Of a stretch of DNA of 64,000 nt, positions 32,590-42,473 are shown one piece after another. Position 1 is the stretch's first letter, and each line of letters starts with the position of its first letter. The notes beneath the pieces were generated by a model, which saw only the letters and a program-made list of their open reading frames with translations, did not search any database and was not told the origin of the DNA. Made by a program: the position numbers and the translations under genes. The stretch is from JALNZF01 sp964447405. GTDB lineage: Bacteria; Nitrospirota; UBA9217. The DNA lies in contig CAYUSP010000003.1 of assembly GCA_964447405.1 (NCBI GenBank), positions 696,032-760,031 of the forward strand. The letters are read 5' to 3'.

Positions 32590-34686
32590 TTATACCGCCG
32601 CCAGCTTATACAGAGGAAGGACCACCCGGAACGTGGTTCCCTGCCCCTGCTCGCTCTGAACCTCGATGCTGCCGCCATGATTTTGCACGATGCGATAGCT
32701 GATAGAGAGCCCCAGCCCTGTACCGTCTCCTTTCTCCTTGGTGGAGAAGAACGGCTCAAATATTTTATTCTTGTGCTCTGCCGCAATTCCCACACCGGAG
32801 TCCCGGATAACAACGAAACATTCCTGCTCGGACGCGATATCGACGTTGATCGCGATAACTCCTCCGTGCGGCATGGCCTGGAGCGCATTGTTCAGGATAT
32901 TAATGAACACCTGCTTCATTTCATTATGATCCATGTTGACGATCACCGGCGATTCAGGATAGTCCTCCTGAATCCTGACGGACGCCTGCTCGGCAATACC
33001 CTGCAGCAGCGCCACGGTCTCCCGGAGCGGCTGGGTCAGATCCCCCGGCTGCATCCATGACGGCCGCTGACGCGCGAAGTCGAGCAGATTGCGGATGATC
33101 TTGCGCACCCTGAGCGTCTCCTGCTCCATCAGCCCGAGAATCCGCTTCGGCTCATCCGGCAGGTCAAGTGTCTTGATCAAGTGGGTCGTATACCCAAGCA
33201 CGCTCGTCAGCGGATTGTTGATCTCGTGAGCAACATTCGCCGAGAGCTCGCCGATGGCCACCATCCTCGTGGAATGGAGGAGCTGTTCCTGAGTGGCATG
33301 GAGCTCGCTCATTTTCCCCTTCAGGTCGGAATAGAGAGAGGCATTCTGCAGAGCTGCGGCAGCAAGGCTCGAAAACACGGTGAATAGCCTGAGATCATGT
33401 TTGTCGAAGTTCGTTCCGCCCTTTTTGTTGACTGCGGTGATCAACCCCGTCATAGTATTCGCTGACCACAGCGGGATGGTCATGATGCTCCTGAAGCCGA
33501 GCGATTTCATGGAGGTACTGTCGAGTCTGAAGTCAGCCAGGGCATCGGGAATCAGGAGCGGCGTGCCATAGCTTACCAGCCAGTTGTATATGCCCCCCGC
33601 CTCGACCGGCATCTCCAGCCCCCGGATAACATGCGATCGGGAGCCGTATACTCCCAGATATTTGAGCATGCGGTCGGACCGGTCAACCACGGAAATGGCG
33701 ATCGTATCGGCCCTTACGAGGTCCTCCGCTCTTGCAGCGATCTTGACCAGCAGCGCCTCCTGGTCAAGGCTTTCCATAAGGTCAAGGCCGGCGGTATGCA
33801 GCAGAAAGAGGTCCCGGTTCCCGCGAGATAGACTGGTATCGCGGGTCCGGAGCGTCAGCGCCATCTGGTTGAACGTGTGGCCGAGTTTGCTGATCTCATC
33901 AGATCCCTTGACAGGGAAAGGAGTATCCCAATCCTGCTGGCTCAACCGGTCGGCTGCCTTGCTGAGCTGAAGGATGGGCCGCGTAATGCTGATCGCGATG
34001 ATCTGGCTGAATGCCAAGCCGACCAGCAGGATCCCGATCAGCGCAACCGCGGATTTTGTTATAAATCCCGAGAATTTCTGCTCAAACCGTTGACTGGAGA
34101 TGCCCGCCCGGACATACCCCACTCGGTCGGCTCCCGACATGACCGGAAGCGTAAGATCATACACGCCGTCTGCCTTGATGCGGAACACGGGTTCCGTGAT
34201 GCCGCCGTCGGAATCGCAGTGAAGCGTGGTATCCTCGCGGTCCTGCAGGTTGCTGCCGGGCCTTGTATAAAAGGAGGCGCCGCTACTTAAATATACCTCC
34301 GCGGCCGTACTGGCGATGAGCATTTTACATGCATGATTGTACACCATCAGATACCGCAGGGAATTGCCGGAATGGGACTCATCATCGGCCGCAAAAGGGG
34401 GGGCTATCTTCCGATAAATCTCGAGCAGGTTCCCTGTGGTAATATCATCAGCGGTAAGCGCCGCTATTTCTCGGGCCACATACAAAGCCCTGTCCCTGAT
34501 CTCGGCATCCAGGGTCCTTTTCGCCTCCCGAAAATAGAACGCACCCACCAGCGAGGCAACCAGGATAAGAGCTACTGTCATAAAAAAAGACACTCTGCAT
34601 CCGATGCTGCCCCACCACCAGAAGAGAGCCCTGCGCAATCTATCCGATATAACTGAGTTTTCCCCGATTGAATGCGTCTTGGCCAT
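32590..34686 (-). CDS. Membrane sensor histidine kinase with HAMP and GAF domains
   Basis: 698 residues. Helix 1 (about 33-53), a periplasmic sensor of about 150 residues and helix 2 (about 210-232) are followed by HAMP (about 233-285), a GAF domain (about 300-445), HisKA with NVAHEINNPLTSVLGYT and a complete HATPase (NILNNALQAMPHGG, GTGLGLSISY). It is the first gene of the signalling locus and lies 19 bases from the PhnD-like gene. The ATG at 34686 has no Shine-Dalgarno. The periplasmic part could contact the binding lipoprotein. Confidence 0.93.
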   Translation of the reverse strand: MAKTHSIGENSVISDRLRRALFWWWGSIGCRVSFFMTVALILVASLVGAFYFREAKRTLDAEIRDRALYVAREIAALTADDITTGNLLEIYRKIAPPFAADDESHSGNSLRYLMVYNHACKMLIASTAAEVYLSSGASFYTRPGSNLQDREDTTLHCDSDGGITEPVFRIKADGVYDLTLPVMSGADRVGYVRAGISSQRFEQKFSGFITKSAVALIGILLVGLAFSQIIAISITRPILQLSKAADRLSQQDWDTPFPVKGSDEISKLGHTFNQMALTLRTRDTSLSRGNRDLFLLHTAGLDLMESLDQEALLVKIAARAEDLVRADTIAISVVDRSDRMLKYLGVYGSRSHVIRGLEMPVEAGGIYNWLVSYGTPLLIPDALADFRLDSTSMKSLGFRSIMTIPLWSANTMTGLITAVNKKGGTNFDKHDLRLFTVFSSLAAAALQNASLYSDLKGKMSELHATQEQLLHSTRMVAIGELSANVAHEINNPLTSVLGYTTHLIKTLDLPDEPKRILGLMEQETLRVRKIIRNLLDFARQRPSWMQPGDLTQPLRETVALLQGIAEQASVRIQEDYPESPVIVNMDHNEMKQVFINILNNALQAMPHGGVIAINVDIASEQECFVVIRDSGVGIAAEHKNKIFEPFFSTKEKGDGTGLGLSISYRIVQNHGGSIEVQSEQGQGTTFRVVLPLYKLAAV

Positions 34687-34712
34687 AGGAAGCAGGAGAG
34701 TACAACTGGGTC

Positions 34713-34741
34713 ATAGTAACATAAAAGCACAGAGGTGTAAA
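34713..34741 (-). promoter_or_regulatory. Promoter for the six-gene signalling locus
   Basis: On the minus strand TTTACA (34741-34736) and TACTAT (34718-34713) are 17 bases apart. The transcript would start near 34706 and leave a 20-base leader before the kinase ATG. Confidence 0.55.
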
Positions 34742-34913
34742 TCCATTTAAAGACAACCGGACGACTACGAACAACAGCTTTTGTAAAGGCGGGCGTCAAC
34801 GGATACTCCTGCAGTTCCTTGAGCAGAACTTCAGAAATAGCCTTGCGGACAATGGATATTCTGCGTTGCGGACGAAATACTTATGCCCCCGCAGGACGGG
34901 AAACAGCCGCGTA

Positions 34914-35720
34914 TCACTTCACCAACTCCCCATACTCTCCGGGTCGGCGCTTTTTCAAAAAGCCCCAGGTCTGCACAGCTGCTTCCCGTTCAGCAAGATC
35001 GATATCAGCCAGTACGATCGCTTCCTTGCCTCCGGCAAGATCGGAAACCGTCTCCCCCCAGGGGTCCGCGCAGAAACTCCGCCCGTAAAAGGACAGCTCC
35101 CCCTCTTTCCCCACGCGATTCACCCGGAACACGAATATGTTGTTGGTGAACGCGTTCGAGGAGACCGCACGTTCCCAAAGGGTATGGGTATTGATCGATG
35201 CCGCGGTGGGCGCAAACACAATTTCCGCGCCCCTGAGCGCAAGGACGCGGCTGGCCTCGGGGAACAGGTTGTCCCAGCAGATCTGGACGCCGATCCTGCC
35301 CTGCGATGTCTCGTATACGGGCAGGCCTGCGTCGCCGGGCGAGAAATAGAATTGTTCACGGTATTGAGGCAGATCGGGGATGTGCAGTTTTCGGTAGGTC
35401 CCGAGATGTTTTCCGCAATCGAAGACTGCGGCGCTGTTGTAATATTTCCCGCTGGCTGATTCGAAGAATGGGACGATGATCACGGTCCCGGTCTTTTGCG
35501 AAGTATGCTGGAACCGGCCCAATGTCTCACCCAGGGGATTGATCGCCCAGGAGAAGAGGGTCTTGTCCTCCTGTTTCGGGAACCAGCGAGTGAGGAAAAG
35601 TTCGGGATAGCAGATAATCCTCGCTCCTCTCTCGGCAGCCACTTCCGCCATCTCAAGAGCGCGCTGGATGTTCCGTTCGGTTTCCGGACCGGCGCTTATC
35701 TGTATGCCCGCGATTCGCAT
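34914..35720 (-). CDS. Nitrilase-superfamily carbon-nitrogen hydrolase
   Basis: 268 residues. The catalytic triad is visible as Glu40 (CYPELFL), Lys111 (TYRKLHIPD) and Cys148 (GVQICWDNLFPEASR). The sequence resembles N-carbamoylputrescine amidase and related amidases, which act on C-N bonds of small amides. The substrate is not certain and no arginine-decarboxylase or agmatine genes are close. The gene ends 120 bases from secA, on the same strand, and is probably transcribed after it. Confidence 0.88.
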   Translation of the reverse strand: MRIAGIQISAGPETERNIQRALEMAEVAAERGARIICYPELFLTRWFPKQEDKTLFSWAINPLGETLGRFQHTSQKTGTVIIVPFFESASGKYYNSAAVFDCGKHLGTYRKLHIPDLPQYREQFYFSPGDAGLPVYETSQGRIGVQICWDNLFPEASRVLALRGAEIVFAPTAASINTHTLWERAVSSNAFTNNIFVFRVNRVGKEGELSFYGRSFCADPWGETVSDLAGGKEAIVLADIDLAEREAAVQTWGFLKKRRPGEYGELVK

Positions 35721-35840
35721 GGTGTGCAGTCAACAACGAAGGATGCGTATGATCGCGGTTATTATTCCACCTGCCCCGTATTCACGGTTCCACTGATAGG
35801 CTCCGGGTACAGGCTCCGCGATCCTTAATCCGCACTCAAA

Positions 35841-38477
35841 TTACTTCCCATGGCACTTTTTGTACTTCTTCCCGCTTCCGCAGGGGCAGGGATCGTTCCG
35901 TCCCACTTTGGCTCCCGCGTGCACCGGCTGGGGGACCGAGGCTGCCGCTTCGCCGGCCCCGACGAACGTGAGATTGGCGATCTGGCGCTTCTGCTTCCGT
36001 TCGATCTCCTCGCCCTGGTCTTTGGCTGCGGCCTTGATCCGGAAGAGGTTCTCGACGGTGGTCTCGACGATGCGGAGCTTCATTTCCTCGAACATTTCGA
36101 AGCCTTCTTTTTTATATTCGATGAGCGGGTCCTTCTGTCCGTATCCCCGGAGTCCGATGCCTTCCTTGAGGTGGTCCATGGCAAGCAGGTGGTCCTTCCA
36201 CTGGTAGTCCACGGCCTGCAGCATGAAGACCTTTTCGAGGTGGCGCATGAGTTCTGGACCGGCCTGCTGCTCCTTCTCGTCATAGCTTTGCTTCAGGGCC
36301 TGCCACAATTTTTCGCGGAACTCATCGCGGGACAGGTTCTGCGGATCGATGGTGCCCATGCGGTAGGAAAACTTCGCGGCCAGCACATCGGTGAGGCCGG
36401 TGATATCCCAGGCTTCGGAATAGGCGTCTTCGGGGCAGTAGAACCCGAGCATGCCGTCGAGCATTTCCTCGGCAAGGCCGAGCATCTCATCTTTCAGATC
36501 CGTGCCGGAAAGGATCTGGCGGCGCTGTTCGTAGATCACCTTCCTCTGCTGGTTCATGACATCGTCGTACTCGAGGATGTGCTTCCGCATCTCAAAGTTG
36601 TGCGCTTCGACCTTCTTTTGCGCATTCTCAATGGCGCGCGACACCATGCGGTGTTCGATCGGCATATCCTCTTCCATGCCCAGTTTGCCCATGAGCCCCG
36701 AGATGCGGTCCGATCCGAATATCCTGAGCAGGTCATCCTCAAGCGAAAGATAAAACCGCGACGAACCGGGGTCGCCCTGCCGGCCCGAACGGCCGCGAAG
36801 CTGGTTGTCGATCCGCCGCGCCTCATGCCGTTCCGTGCCGAGGATATGGAGCCCGCCTGCGGCGATCACTTTTTCCTTTTCAACGGCGCAAAGCTCCCTG
36901 AACTGGGCCAGCGTCTTGTCCCATTCCTCAGAGGTATATTCCTTGCCTTTGAGCGCCTGGCGCGTGAGCCCTTCGGGATTGCCTCCCAGCACGATGTCCG
37001 TGCCGCGGCCTGCCATGTTCGTGGCGATCGTAACAGCTGCATGCCGGCCTGCCTGGGCCACGATCTCGGCCTCCATCTCGTGGTACTTGGCATTCAGCAC
37101 CGAGTGCCGGATGCCCTTCTTTTTTAGCAAGGCAGCCAGGGTCTCGGATTTGACGATGGATATGGTGCCCACGAGGACCGGCTGGCCGTTCTTGTGCAGT
37201 TCCTCGATTTCCCTGATGGCAGCCAGGAACTTGCCCTGCTCGGTCTTGTAAATGTAGTCGGCGCTGTCCTTGCGCACCATGGGGCGGTGCGTGGGAATGA
37301 CCAGCACATCAAGATTGTAAATCTTCCCGAACTCCGCGGCCTCGGTCTCCGCTGTTCCGGTCATGCCCGCGAGCTTGGCATAGAGGCGGAAGTAATTCTG
37401 GAACGTGATCGAGGCAAGCGTCTGGTTCTCGTTCTCGATCTTGACGCCTTCCTTTGCCTCGATGGCCTGGTGCAGGCCGTCGCTCCAGCGCCTGCCGGGC
37501 ATGAGCCTGCCGGTGAACTCGTCCACGATCATAACCTGATCGTCCTTGACCACGTAGTCCACATCGCGGCTGAACAACGCATGGGCCTTGAGCGCCTGAT
37601 GCACATGATGCACGAGGTCCACGTTGGCGGGGTCGTACAGGTTCCCGGCGCCGAGCATTTTTTCGACCTTGATGTTTCCATCTTCGGTCAGGGCCGCAGT
37701 CTTGGTCTTTTCCTCGATCGTATAGTCCGTGTTCTTCTGCAGGCTCGGGATGATCCGGTTTATCTTGTAGTATTTGTCCGTGGAATCTTCCGTGGGTCCG
37801 GAGATGATCAGCGGGGTCCTGGCCTCATCGATCAGGATCGAGTCCACCTCGTCGACAATGGCGAAATTGAGCTCGCGCTGGACGTAATCAGCAAGATCGA
37901 ACTTCATGTTGTCGCGAAGGTAATCGAATCCGAACTCGTTGTTTGTGCCGTAGGTCACGTCCGCGGCGTAAGCCTGCTGCCGCTGCTCGTCGGTAAGGCC
38001 GTGCACGATCACGCCGACCGTGAGACCCAGGAACGAATACACGGGCCCCATCCACTGAGCATCGCGGCGGGCGAGATAGTCGTTCACGGTCACCACGTGA
38101 ACGCCCTTTCCTGAGAGGCTGTTCAGGTACACGGGAAGCGTCGCAACCAGGGTCTTGCCTTCACCGGTCTTCATCTCAGAGATCTTGCCCTGGTGCAGGA
38201 CGATGCCGCCGATGAGCTGCACATCAAAGTGGCGCATGCCCAGGGTCCGCTTGGACGCCTCGCGCACGACCGCGAACGCCTCGGGAAGCATGTCGTCCAG
38301 CGTCTCACCGTCTTCGAGCCGCTTCCTGAACTCATCAGTTTTGGCCCGCAGCTCGGCGTCGGAAAGCCGGGCAATTCCGTCCTCCTGCGCATTAGTCGCG
38401 TCCACCAGATGCTGAATGCGCTTTAATTCCCGCTCATTCGCGGTGCCGAACATTTTTTTCAGGATCGATCCGATCAT
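35841..38477 (-). CDS. secA: Preprotein translocase ATPase SecA
   Basis: 878 residues. Walker A is in MKTGEGKTLVATLP near residue 100, DEVDSILIDEART gives the DEAD-type box, and GRGTDIVLGGNPEG, RGRSGRQGDPGSS and the C-terminal zinc-binding CPCGSGKKYKKCHG are all present. SecA drives post-translational export through SecYEG. Length and motifs are standard. A CTGGAG ribosome site precedes ATG 38477. Confidence 0.98.
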   Translation of the reverse strand: MIGSILKKMFGTANERELKRIQHLVDATNAQEDGIARLSDAELRAKTDEFRKRLEDGETLDDMLPEAFAVVREASKRTLGMRHFDVQLIGGIVLHQGKISEMKTGEGKTLVATLPVYLNSLSGKGVHVVTVNDYLARRDAQWMGPVYSFLGLTVGVIVHGLTDEQRQQAYAADVTYGTNNEFGFDYLRDNMKFDLADYVQRELNFAIVDEVDSILIDEARTPLIISGPTEDSTDKYYKINRIIPSLQKNTDYTIEEKTKTAALTEDGNIKVEKMLGAGNLYDPANVDLVHHVHQALKAHALFSRDVDYVVKDDQVMIVDEFTGRLMPGRRWSDGLHQAIEAKEGVKIENENQTLASITFQNYFRLYAKLAGMTGTAETEAAEFGKIYNLDVLVIPTHRPMVRKDSADYIYKTEQGKFLAAIREIEELHKNGQPVLVGTISIVKSETLAALLKKKGIRHSVLNAKYHEMEAEIVAQAGRHAAVTIATNMAGRGTDIVLGGNPEGLTRQALKGKEYTSEEWDKTLAQFRELCAVEKEKVIAAGGLHILGTERHEARRIDNQLRGRSGRQGDPGSSRFYLSLEDDLLRIFGSDRISGLMGKLGMEEDMPIEHRMVSRAIENAQKKVEAHNFEMRKHILEYDDVMNQQRKVIYEQRRQILSGTDLKDEMLGLAEEMLDGMLGFYCPEDAYSEAWDITGLTDVLAAKFSYRMGTIDPQNLSRDEFREKLWQALKQSYDEKEQQAGPELMRHLEKVFMLQAVDYQWKDHLLAMDHLKEGIGLRGYGQKDPLIEYKKEGFEMFEEMKLRIVETTVENLFRIKAAAKDQGEEIERKQKRQIANLTFVGAGEAAASVPQPVHAGAKVGRNDPCPCGSGKKYKKCHGK

Positions 38478-38519
38478 CTAACAGTTCTCCAGCACAGCAT
38501 GGTCATATGACAGCGGCTC

Positions 38520-38547
38520 ATATTATCATTTTTCGCACGGATTTCAA
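38520..38547 (-). promoter_or_regulatory. Possible secA promoter
   Basis: On the minus strand TTGAAA (38547-38542) and TAATAT (38525-38520) are 16 bases apart. The -35 lies within a short hairpin (ACGGATT 38537-38543 / AATCCGT 38553-38559). Fit to consensus is moderate. Confidence 0.35.
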
Positions 38548-38755
38548 GTAAATAATCCGTTTGACCGCGTTGTTTGGCCCTTGTCTCTCGCCGCTTGATG
38601 TCGAATGTCAGACCGTACCAAGCAGTACACCGAAGGGACTCCACCTGCACCATCGGGATCAAGGGAGCAGAATCCCGTCCGTTCACTCCATGAAGGTACC
38701 GCTCACTGCGGGTTATGCCAGTGTCAATACCATTATAGACATTGCAGGACCCGTC

Positions 38756-38784
38756 TTGACATCGTGCGCTTCATGAGATATGGT
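38756..38784 (+). promoter_or_regulatory. Candidate katG promoter
   Basis: TTGACA (38756-38761), a 17-base spacer and TATGGT (38779-38784). The leader to the katG ATG would be about 220 bases, long enough for a regulatory site, though no OxyR or PerR box was recognised. Confidence 0.5.
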
Positions 38785-39013
38785 TAGCTATATTTCGGAT
38801 CCATTCCAGATATGAAATCCCCTGCAAAGCCGAACAATATCGAGATCCTGCTGTGTGCAAACCTCCCTGGAAAAGACTTCTAGCTTACTGCACCGCGGCG
38901 CAAGGTCATCCACATCCTGGCGACGACAGGGCCCACACCAGTACTCTGTTCACAAGCCGATTGGATCAATAAGATCAATGTACGCCATTTCAACGAAAGG
39001 AGTACCTATCATC

Positions 39014-41209
39014 ATGAACGAAGACAGCACGTGCCCGGTAACAGGCAAGACCGGCAGGACCTCTTCCGGCAGAGGAACATCAAACCGCGACTGGTGGCCG
39101 AACCAGCTGAACCTCGGCATCCTTCACCAGCATGCCCCCAAGTCCAATCCAATGGGCTCCGATTTCAACTACACAAAGGAATTCAAAAAACTTGATCTGA
39201 AAGCCCTGAAGAAGGACCTCCGTTCGCTTATGACCGACACGCAGGATTGGTGGCCCGCTGATTACGGTCATTACGGCGGCCTGTTCATCCGCATGGCCTG
39301 GCACAGCGCCGGCACCTACCGCACCGGTGACGGACGGGGCGGCGGCGGCACGGGCAACCAGCGCTTTGCGCCAATCAACAGCTGGCCCGACAACGGCAAC
39401 CTGGACAAGGCGCGCCGCCTGCTCTGGCCGATCAAGAAGAAATACGGCAACCGGATCTCCTGGGCCGACCTGATGATCCTCGCGGGCAATGTGGCGCTGG
39501 AATCCATGGGCTTCAAGACCTTCGGCTTCGGCGGCGGCCGCACGGATATCTGGCAGCCCGAGGAAGATATCTACTGGGGCTCCGAGGAAAAGTGGCTGGG
39601 AGACAAACGCTACAGCGGCGACCGCAAACTGGAGAATCCGCTGGCTGCCGTGCAGATGGGCCTGATCTATGTAAACCCCGAAGGCCCCAACGGCAACCCC
39701 GACCCCGTGGCCTCGGGCCGAGATGTGCGCGAGACCTTCGGCCGCATGGGCATGAACGACGAAGAGACCGTGGCGCTTGTCGTTGGTGGCCACACCTTCG
39801 GCAAGGCCCACGGCGCAGGGGACCCTAAACTGGTCGGGCCCGAGCCCGAGGCCGCCCCGCTGGAGGAGATGGGCTTGGGTTGGAAGAACAGCTTCGGTAC
39901 TGGCAAGGGCGTGCACACCACCACCAGCGGCATCGAAGGTGCGTGGAAACCGAACCCCACAAAATGGGACAACGGCTACCTCGACATGCTATTCGGCTAC
40001 GAGTGGGAGCTGTCCAAGAGCCCGGCCGGCGCCCAGCAATGGCATGCGAAGAATGTGAAGCCGGAGCACATGATCCCCGACGCCCATGACCCGTCGAAGA
40101 AGCACCGGCCCATGATGACCACGGCTGACCTGTCGCTCCGCTTCGACCCGATCTACGAGCCCATCGCGCGCCGCTTCCACAAGGACCCGAAGACCCTTGC
40201 CGACGCCTTCAGCCGCGCCTGGTTCAAGCTGACCCACCGCGACATGGGGCCCAAGGCCCGCTACCTCGGTCCCGAGGTGCCGGCCGAGGACCTGCTCTGG
40301 CAGGACCCGCTTCCCAAGGTCAGGCACAAGCTGATCACGACGAAGGACGCGGCGACCCTCAAGAAGAAGGTCCTGGCATCCGGCCTGTCCGTGTCCGAGC
40401 TGGTCTCGACCGCCTGGGCATCGGCCTCCACGTTCCGCGGCTCGGACAAGCGCGGCGGCGCGAATGGAGCACGCATCCGCCTGGCTCCACAGAAGGACTG
40501 GGCAGTGAACCAGCCCAAGCAGCTGGCCAAGGTGCTGAACGTCCTGGAGGGCATCCAGGGCAGGTTCAACAAGTCCCAGAAAGGCGGCAAGAAGATTTCG
40601 ATGGCAGACCTGATCGTACTGGCAGGCTGTGCAGCCGTCGAGGCGGCGGCCAGGGCCGCAGGCCAGAGGGTGGTGGTGCCCTTTACCCCGGGCCGTGCTG
40701 ACGCCACGCAGGACCAGACCGATGTGAAAGGGTTCGATGTGCTGAGGCCCGAGGCTGACGGATTCCGCAATTACCAGGAGAAGGCCTTTAAAGTTACAGC
40801 CGAGGAGATGCTCGTGGACAAGGCGCACCTCCTGACCCTGGGCGCGCCTGAGATGACGGTGCTCGCTGGCGGACTGCGCGTGCTGGGCGCCAACGCGGGG
40901 GGATCGAAGCACGGGATCTTCACGAAACGGCCCGGGACGCTGACCAACGACTTCTTCGTTAACGTGCTCGATATAAACACGGTCTGGAAGCCCGTGTCCG
41001 ATGCCCGGGACGCCTTCGAAGGCCGCGACCGCAAGACCGGCAAACTCAAGTGGACCGCCACCCGGGTCGACCTGGTATTCGGCTCCAATTCGCAGCTGCG
41101 CGCCCTGGCCGAAGTATATGCGCAGGACGAAGCAAAAGAAAAGTTCGTGCAAGACTTCGTCGCAGCCTGGAACAAGGTTATGAACCTGGACCGGTTCGAC
41201 CTCATCTGA
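39014..41209 (+). CDS. katG: Catalase-peroxidase
   Basis: 731 residues from ATG 39014, with AAAGGAGT upstream; an in-frame ATG at 38978 is less well placed. Distal heme residues Arg93, Trp96 and His97 are in FIRMAWHSAG. Trp96, Tyr219 and Met245 can form the Met-Tyr-Trp adduct needed for catalase activity, and proximal His260 is in GGHTFGKAHG. Both tandem peroxidase domains are complete. It removes hydrogen peroxide. The gene is markedly GC-rich and opens a region of stress and ion-related genes. Confidence 0.98.
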   Translation: MNEDSTCPVTGKTGRTSSGRGTSNRDWWPNQLNLGILHQHAPKSNPMGSDFNYTKEFKKLDLKALKKDLRSLMTDTQDWWPADYGHYGGLFIRMAWHSAGTYRTGDGRGGGGTGNQRFAPINSWPDNGNLDKARRLLWPIKKKYGNRISWADLMILAGNVALESMGFKTFGFGGGRTDIWQPEEDIYWGSEEKWLGDKRYSGDRKLENPLAAVQMGLIYVNPEGPNGNPDPVASGRDVRETFGRMGMNDEETVALVVGGHTFGKAHGAGDPKLVGPEPEAAPLEEMGLGWKNSFGTGKGVHTTTSGIEGAWKPNPTKWDNGYLDMLFGYEWELSKSPAGAQQWHAKNVKPEHMIPDAHDPSKKHRPMMTTADLSLRFDPIYEPIARRFHKDPKTLADAFSRAWFKLTHRDMGPKARYLGPEVPAEDLLWQDPLPKVRHKLITTKDAATLKKKVLASGLSVSELVSTAWASASTFRGSDKRGGANGARIRLAPQKDWAVNQPKQLAKVLNVLEGIQGRFNKSQKGGKKISMADLIVLAGCAAVEAAARAAGQRVVVPFTPGRADATQDQTDVKGFDVLRPEADGFRNYQEKAFKVTAEEMLVDKAHLLTLGAPEMTVLAGGLRVLGANAGGSKHGIFTKRPGTLTNDFFVNVLDINTVWKPVSDARDAFEGRDRKTGKLKWTATRVDLVFGSNSQLRALAEVYAQDEAKEKFVQDFVAAWNKVMNLDRFDLI

Positions 41210-41291
41210 TAGAGTCAGAGCGAAGGCCTGTCACGGATTACCTGCGGTGTGATCAAGTAATACCGGCATAAGTTGTTTTCGATGCATGATC

Positions 41292-41329
41292 AGGTCCTAT
41301 CATCGAGCGGATGATGGGACCTTTTTATT
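41292..41329 (+). terminator. Rho-independent terminator after katG
   Basis: AGGTCC plus TATCATC (41292-41304) pairs with GATGATG plus GGACCT (41310-41322), a 13-bp stem with one wobble, a GAGCG loop and a TTTTTATT tail. Confidence 0.88.
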
Positions 41330-41343
41330 CTGGAGATCTAACC

Positions 41344-42393
41344 ATGAGCATGATCATCGAACTTGCAGAGAACGGCCGCCTGCCGGATGCGCTAATCCGC
41401 GCCGGTATCCGGACGCTCAATCGGCAGCGACTTCGTGAAGAGCAGCGCGGCGGCATCGAGGCGCTCCGCGAGCACCAGCGCCAGTTCATCGCAATGCTGC
41501 GCTAGAGCCCCATCGCAGTCCTGACCGAGGCTGCGAACGAACAGCACTACGAGGTCCCGCCGGAGTTCTTCCTCCTCGCACTGGGGAAGAACCGCAAGTA
41601 CAGCTGCTGCTATTATCCGACTGGGATGGAGAGCCTGAACGAGGCAGAGGAGAGGATGCTCGCGCTCACCTGCGAGCGAGCGCAGCTCTCCGATGGCATG
41701 GACATCCTGGAGCTCGGCTGCGGATGGGGTTCCCTCACGCTCTGGATGGCGGAGCAGTATCCAAAGAGTCGGATCACGGCCGTGTCGAACTCCAATCCCC
41801 AACGGGAGTTCATCACAGCACTCTGCCGTGACAGGGGCATCGGGAACGTCCTGGTGGTCACGGCGGACATGAACAATTTCTGCACTGAGAATCGCTTCGA
41901 CAACGTCGTGTCGGTCGAGATGTTCGAGCACATGCGGAACTATGAACTGCTGCTCCGAAAGGTCGCTTCCTGGATGCGGCCCGGCGCAAAGCTCTTCGTC
42001 CACATCTTCTGCCACAAGGAATATGCCTACCTGTTCGAGGACGAGGGCGAGGACAACTGGATGGGGAGGCATTTTTTCAGTGGCGGCATCATGCCATCCG
42101 ACGACCTGCTGCTCTATTTCCAGGATGATGTCGCCATTGAGAACCACTGGCGCGTGGACGGGACCCACTATGAGAGGACCGCGAACCACTGGCTGCAGAA
42201 CATGGACGCGCGGAAGGAAGCAGTCATGCCGGTCCTGGAGCGGACCTACGGGATGCAGGACGCCGCCCTATGGTTCCAGCGATGGAGGCTCTTCTTCATG
42301 GCCTGCGCCGAGCTGTGGGGGTTCCGCGATGGCCAGGAATGGTGGGTGGCGCACTATTTATTCAGAAAACGATCGGTCAGACAACCATCCTAA
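41344..42393 (+). pseudogene. CFA-synthase-like SAM methyltransferase interrupted by one in-frame TAG
   Basis: The first 53 codons (41344-41502; MSMIIELAENGRLPDALIRAG...) are followed by TAG at 41503-41505. The same frame then continues without another stop to 42393. The downstream part has EQHYEVPPEFF, the SAM site LELGCGWGSLTLWMAE, VSVEMFEHMRNYE and GQEWWVAHYLF, all typical of this cyclopropane-synthase-like methyltransferase group. A single base change (for example CAG or GAG to TAG) explains the break. A product restarted at ATG 41626 (255 residues) would lack the N-terminal substrate part. A sequencing error or readthrough are the alternatives. Confidence 0.8.
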
Positions 42394-42473
42394 CAAAGGA
42401 GTCTTCCAGGTCCAGAAGGCTTCGGTGATCGATGGTTTCGTCCGCCAAGAGCGGAGGGACCAAGGCGAAGGGG

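Larger units (their letters stand above)
38478..39013. other. Non-coding divergent region between secA and katG
   Basis: About 535 bases between divergent genes. It holds the possible secA promoter at 38520-38547 and a better katG promoter at 38756-38784. No ORF with family resemblance was found. Confidence 0.5.

Noticed and set aside
35850..37127. 425-codon plus-strand ORF opposite secA
   Set aside because: Antisense shadow of secA; no motif and no upstream signal.
39989..41152. 387-codon minus-strand ORF opposite katG
   Set aside because: Antisense shadow of a GC-rich katG; no family resemblance.
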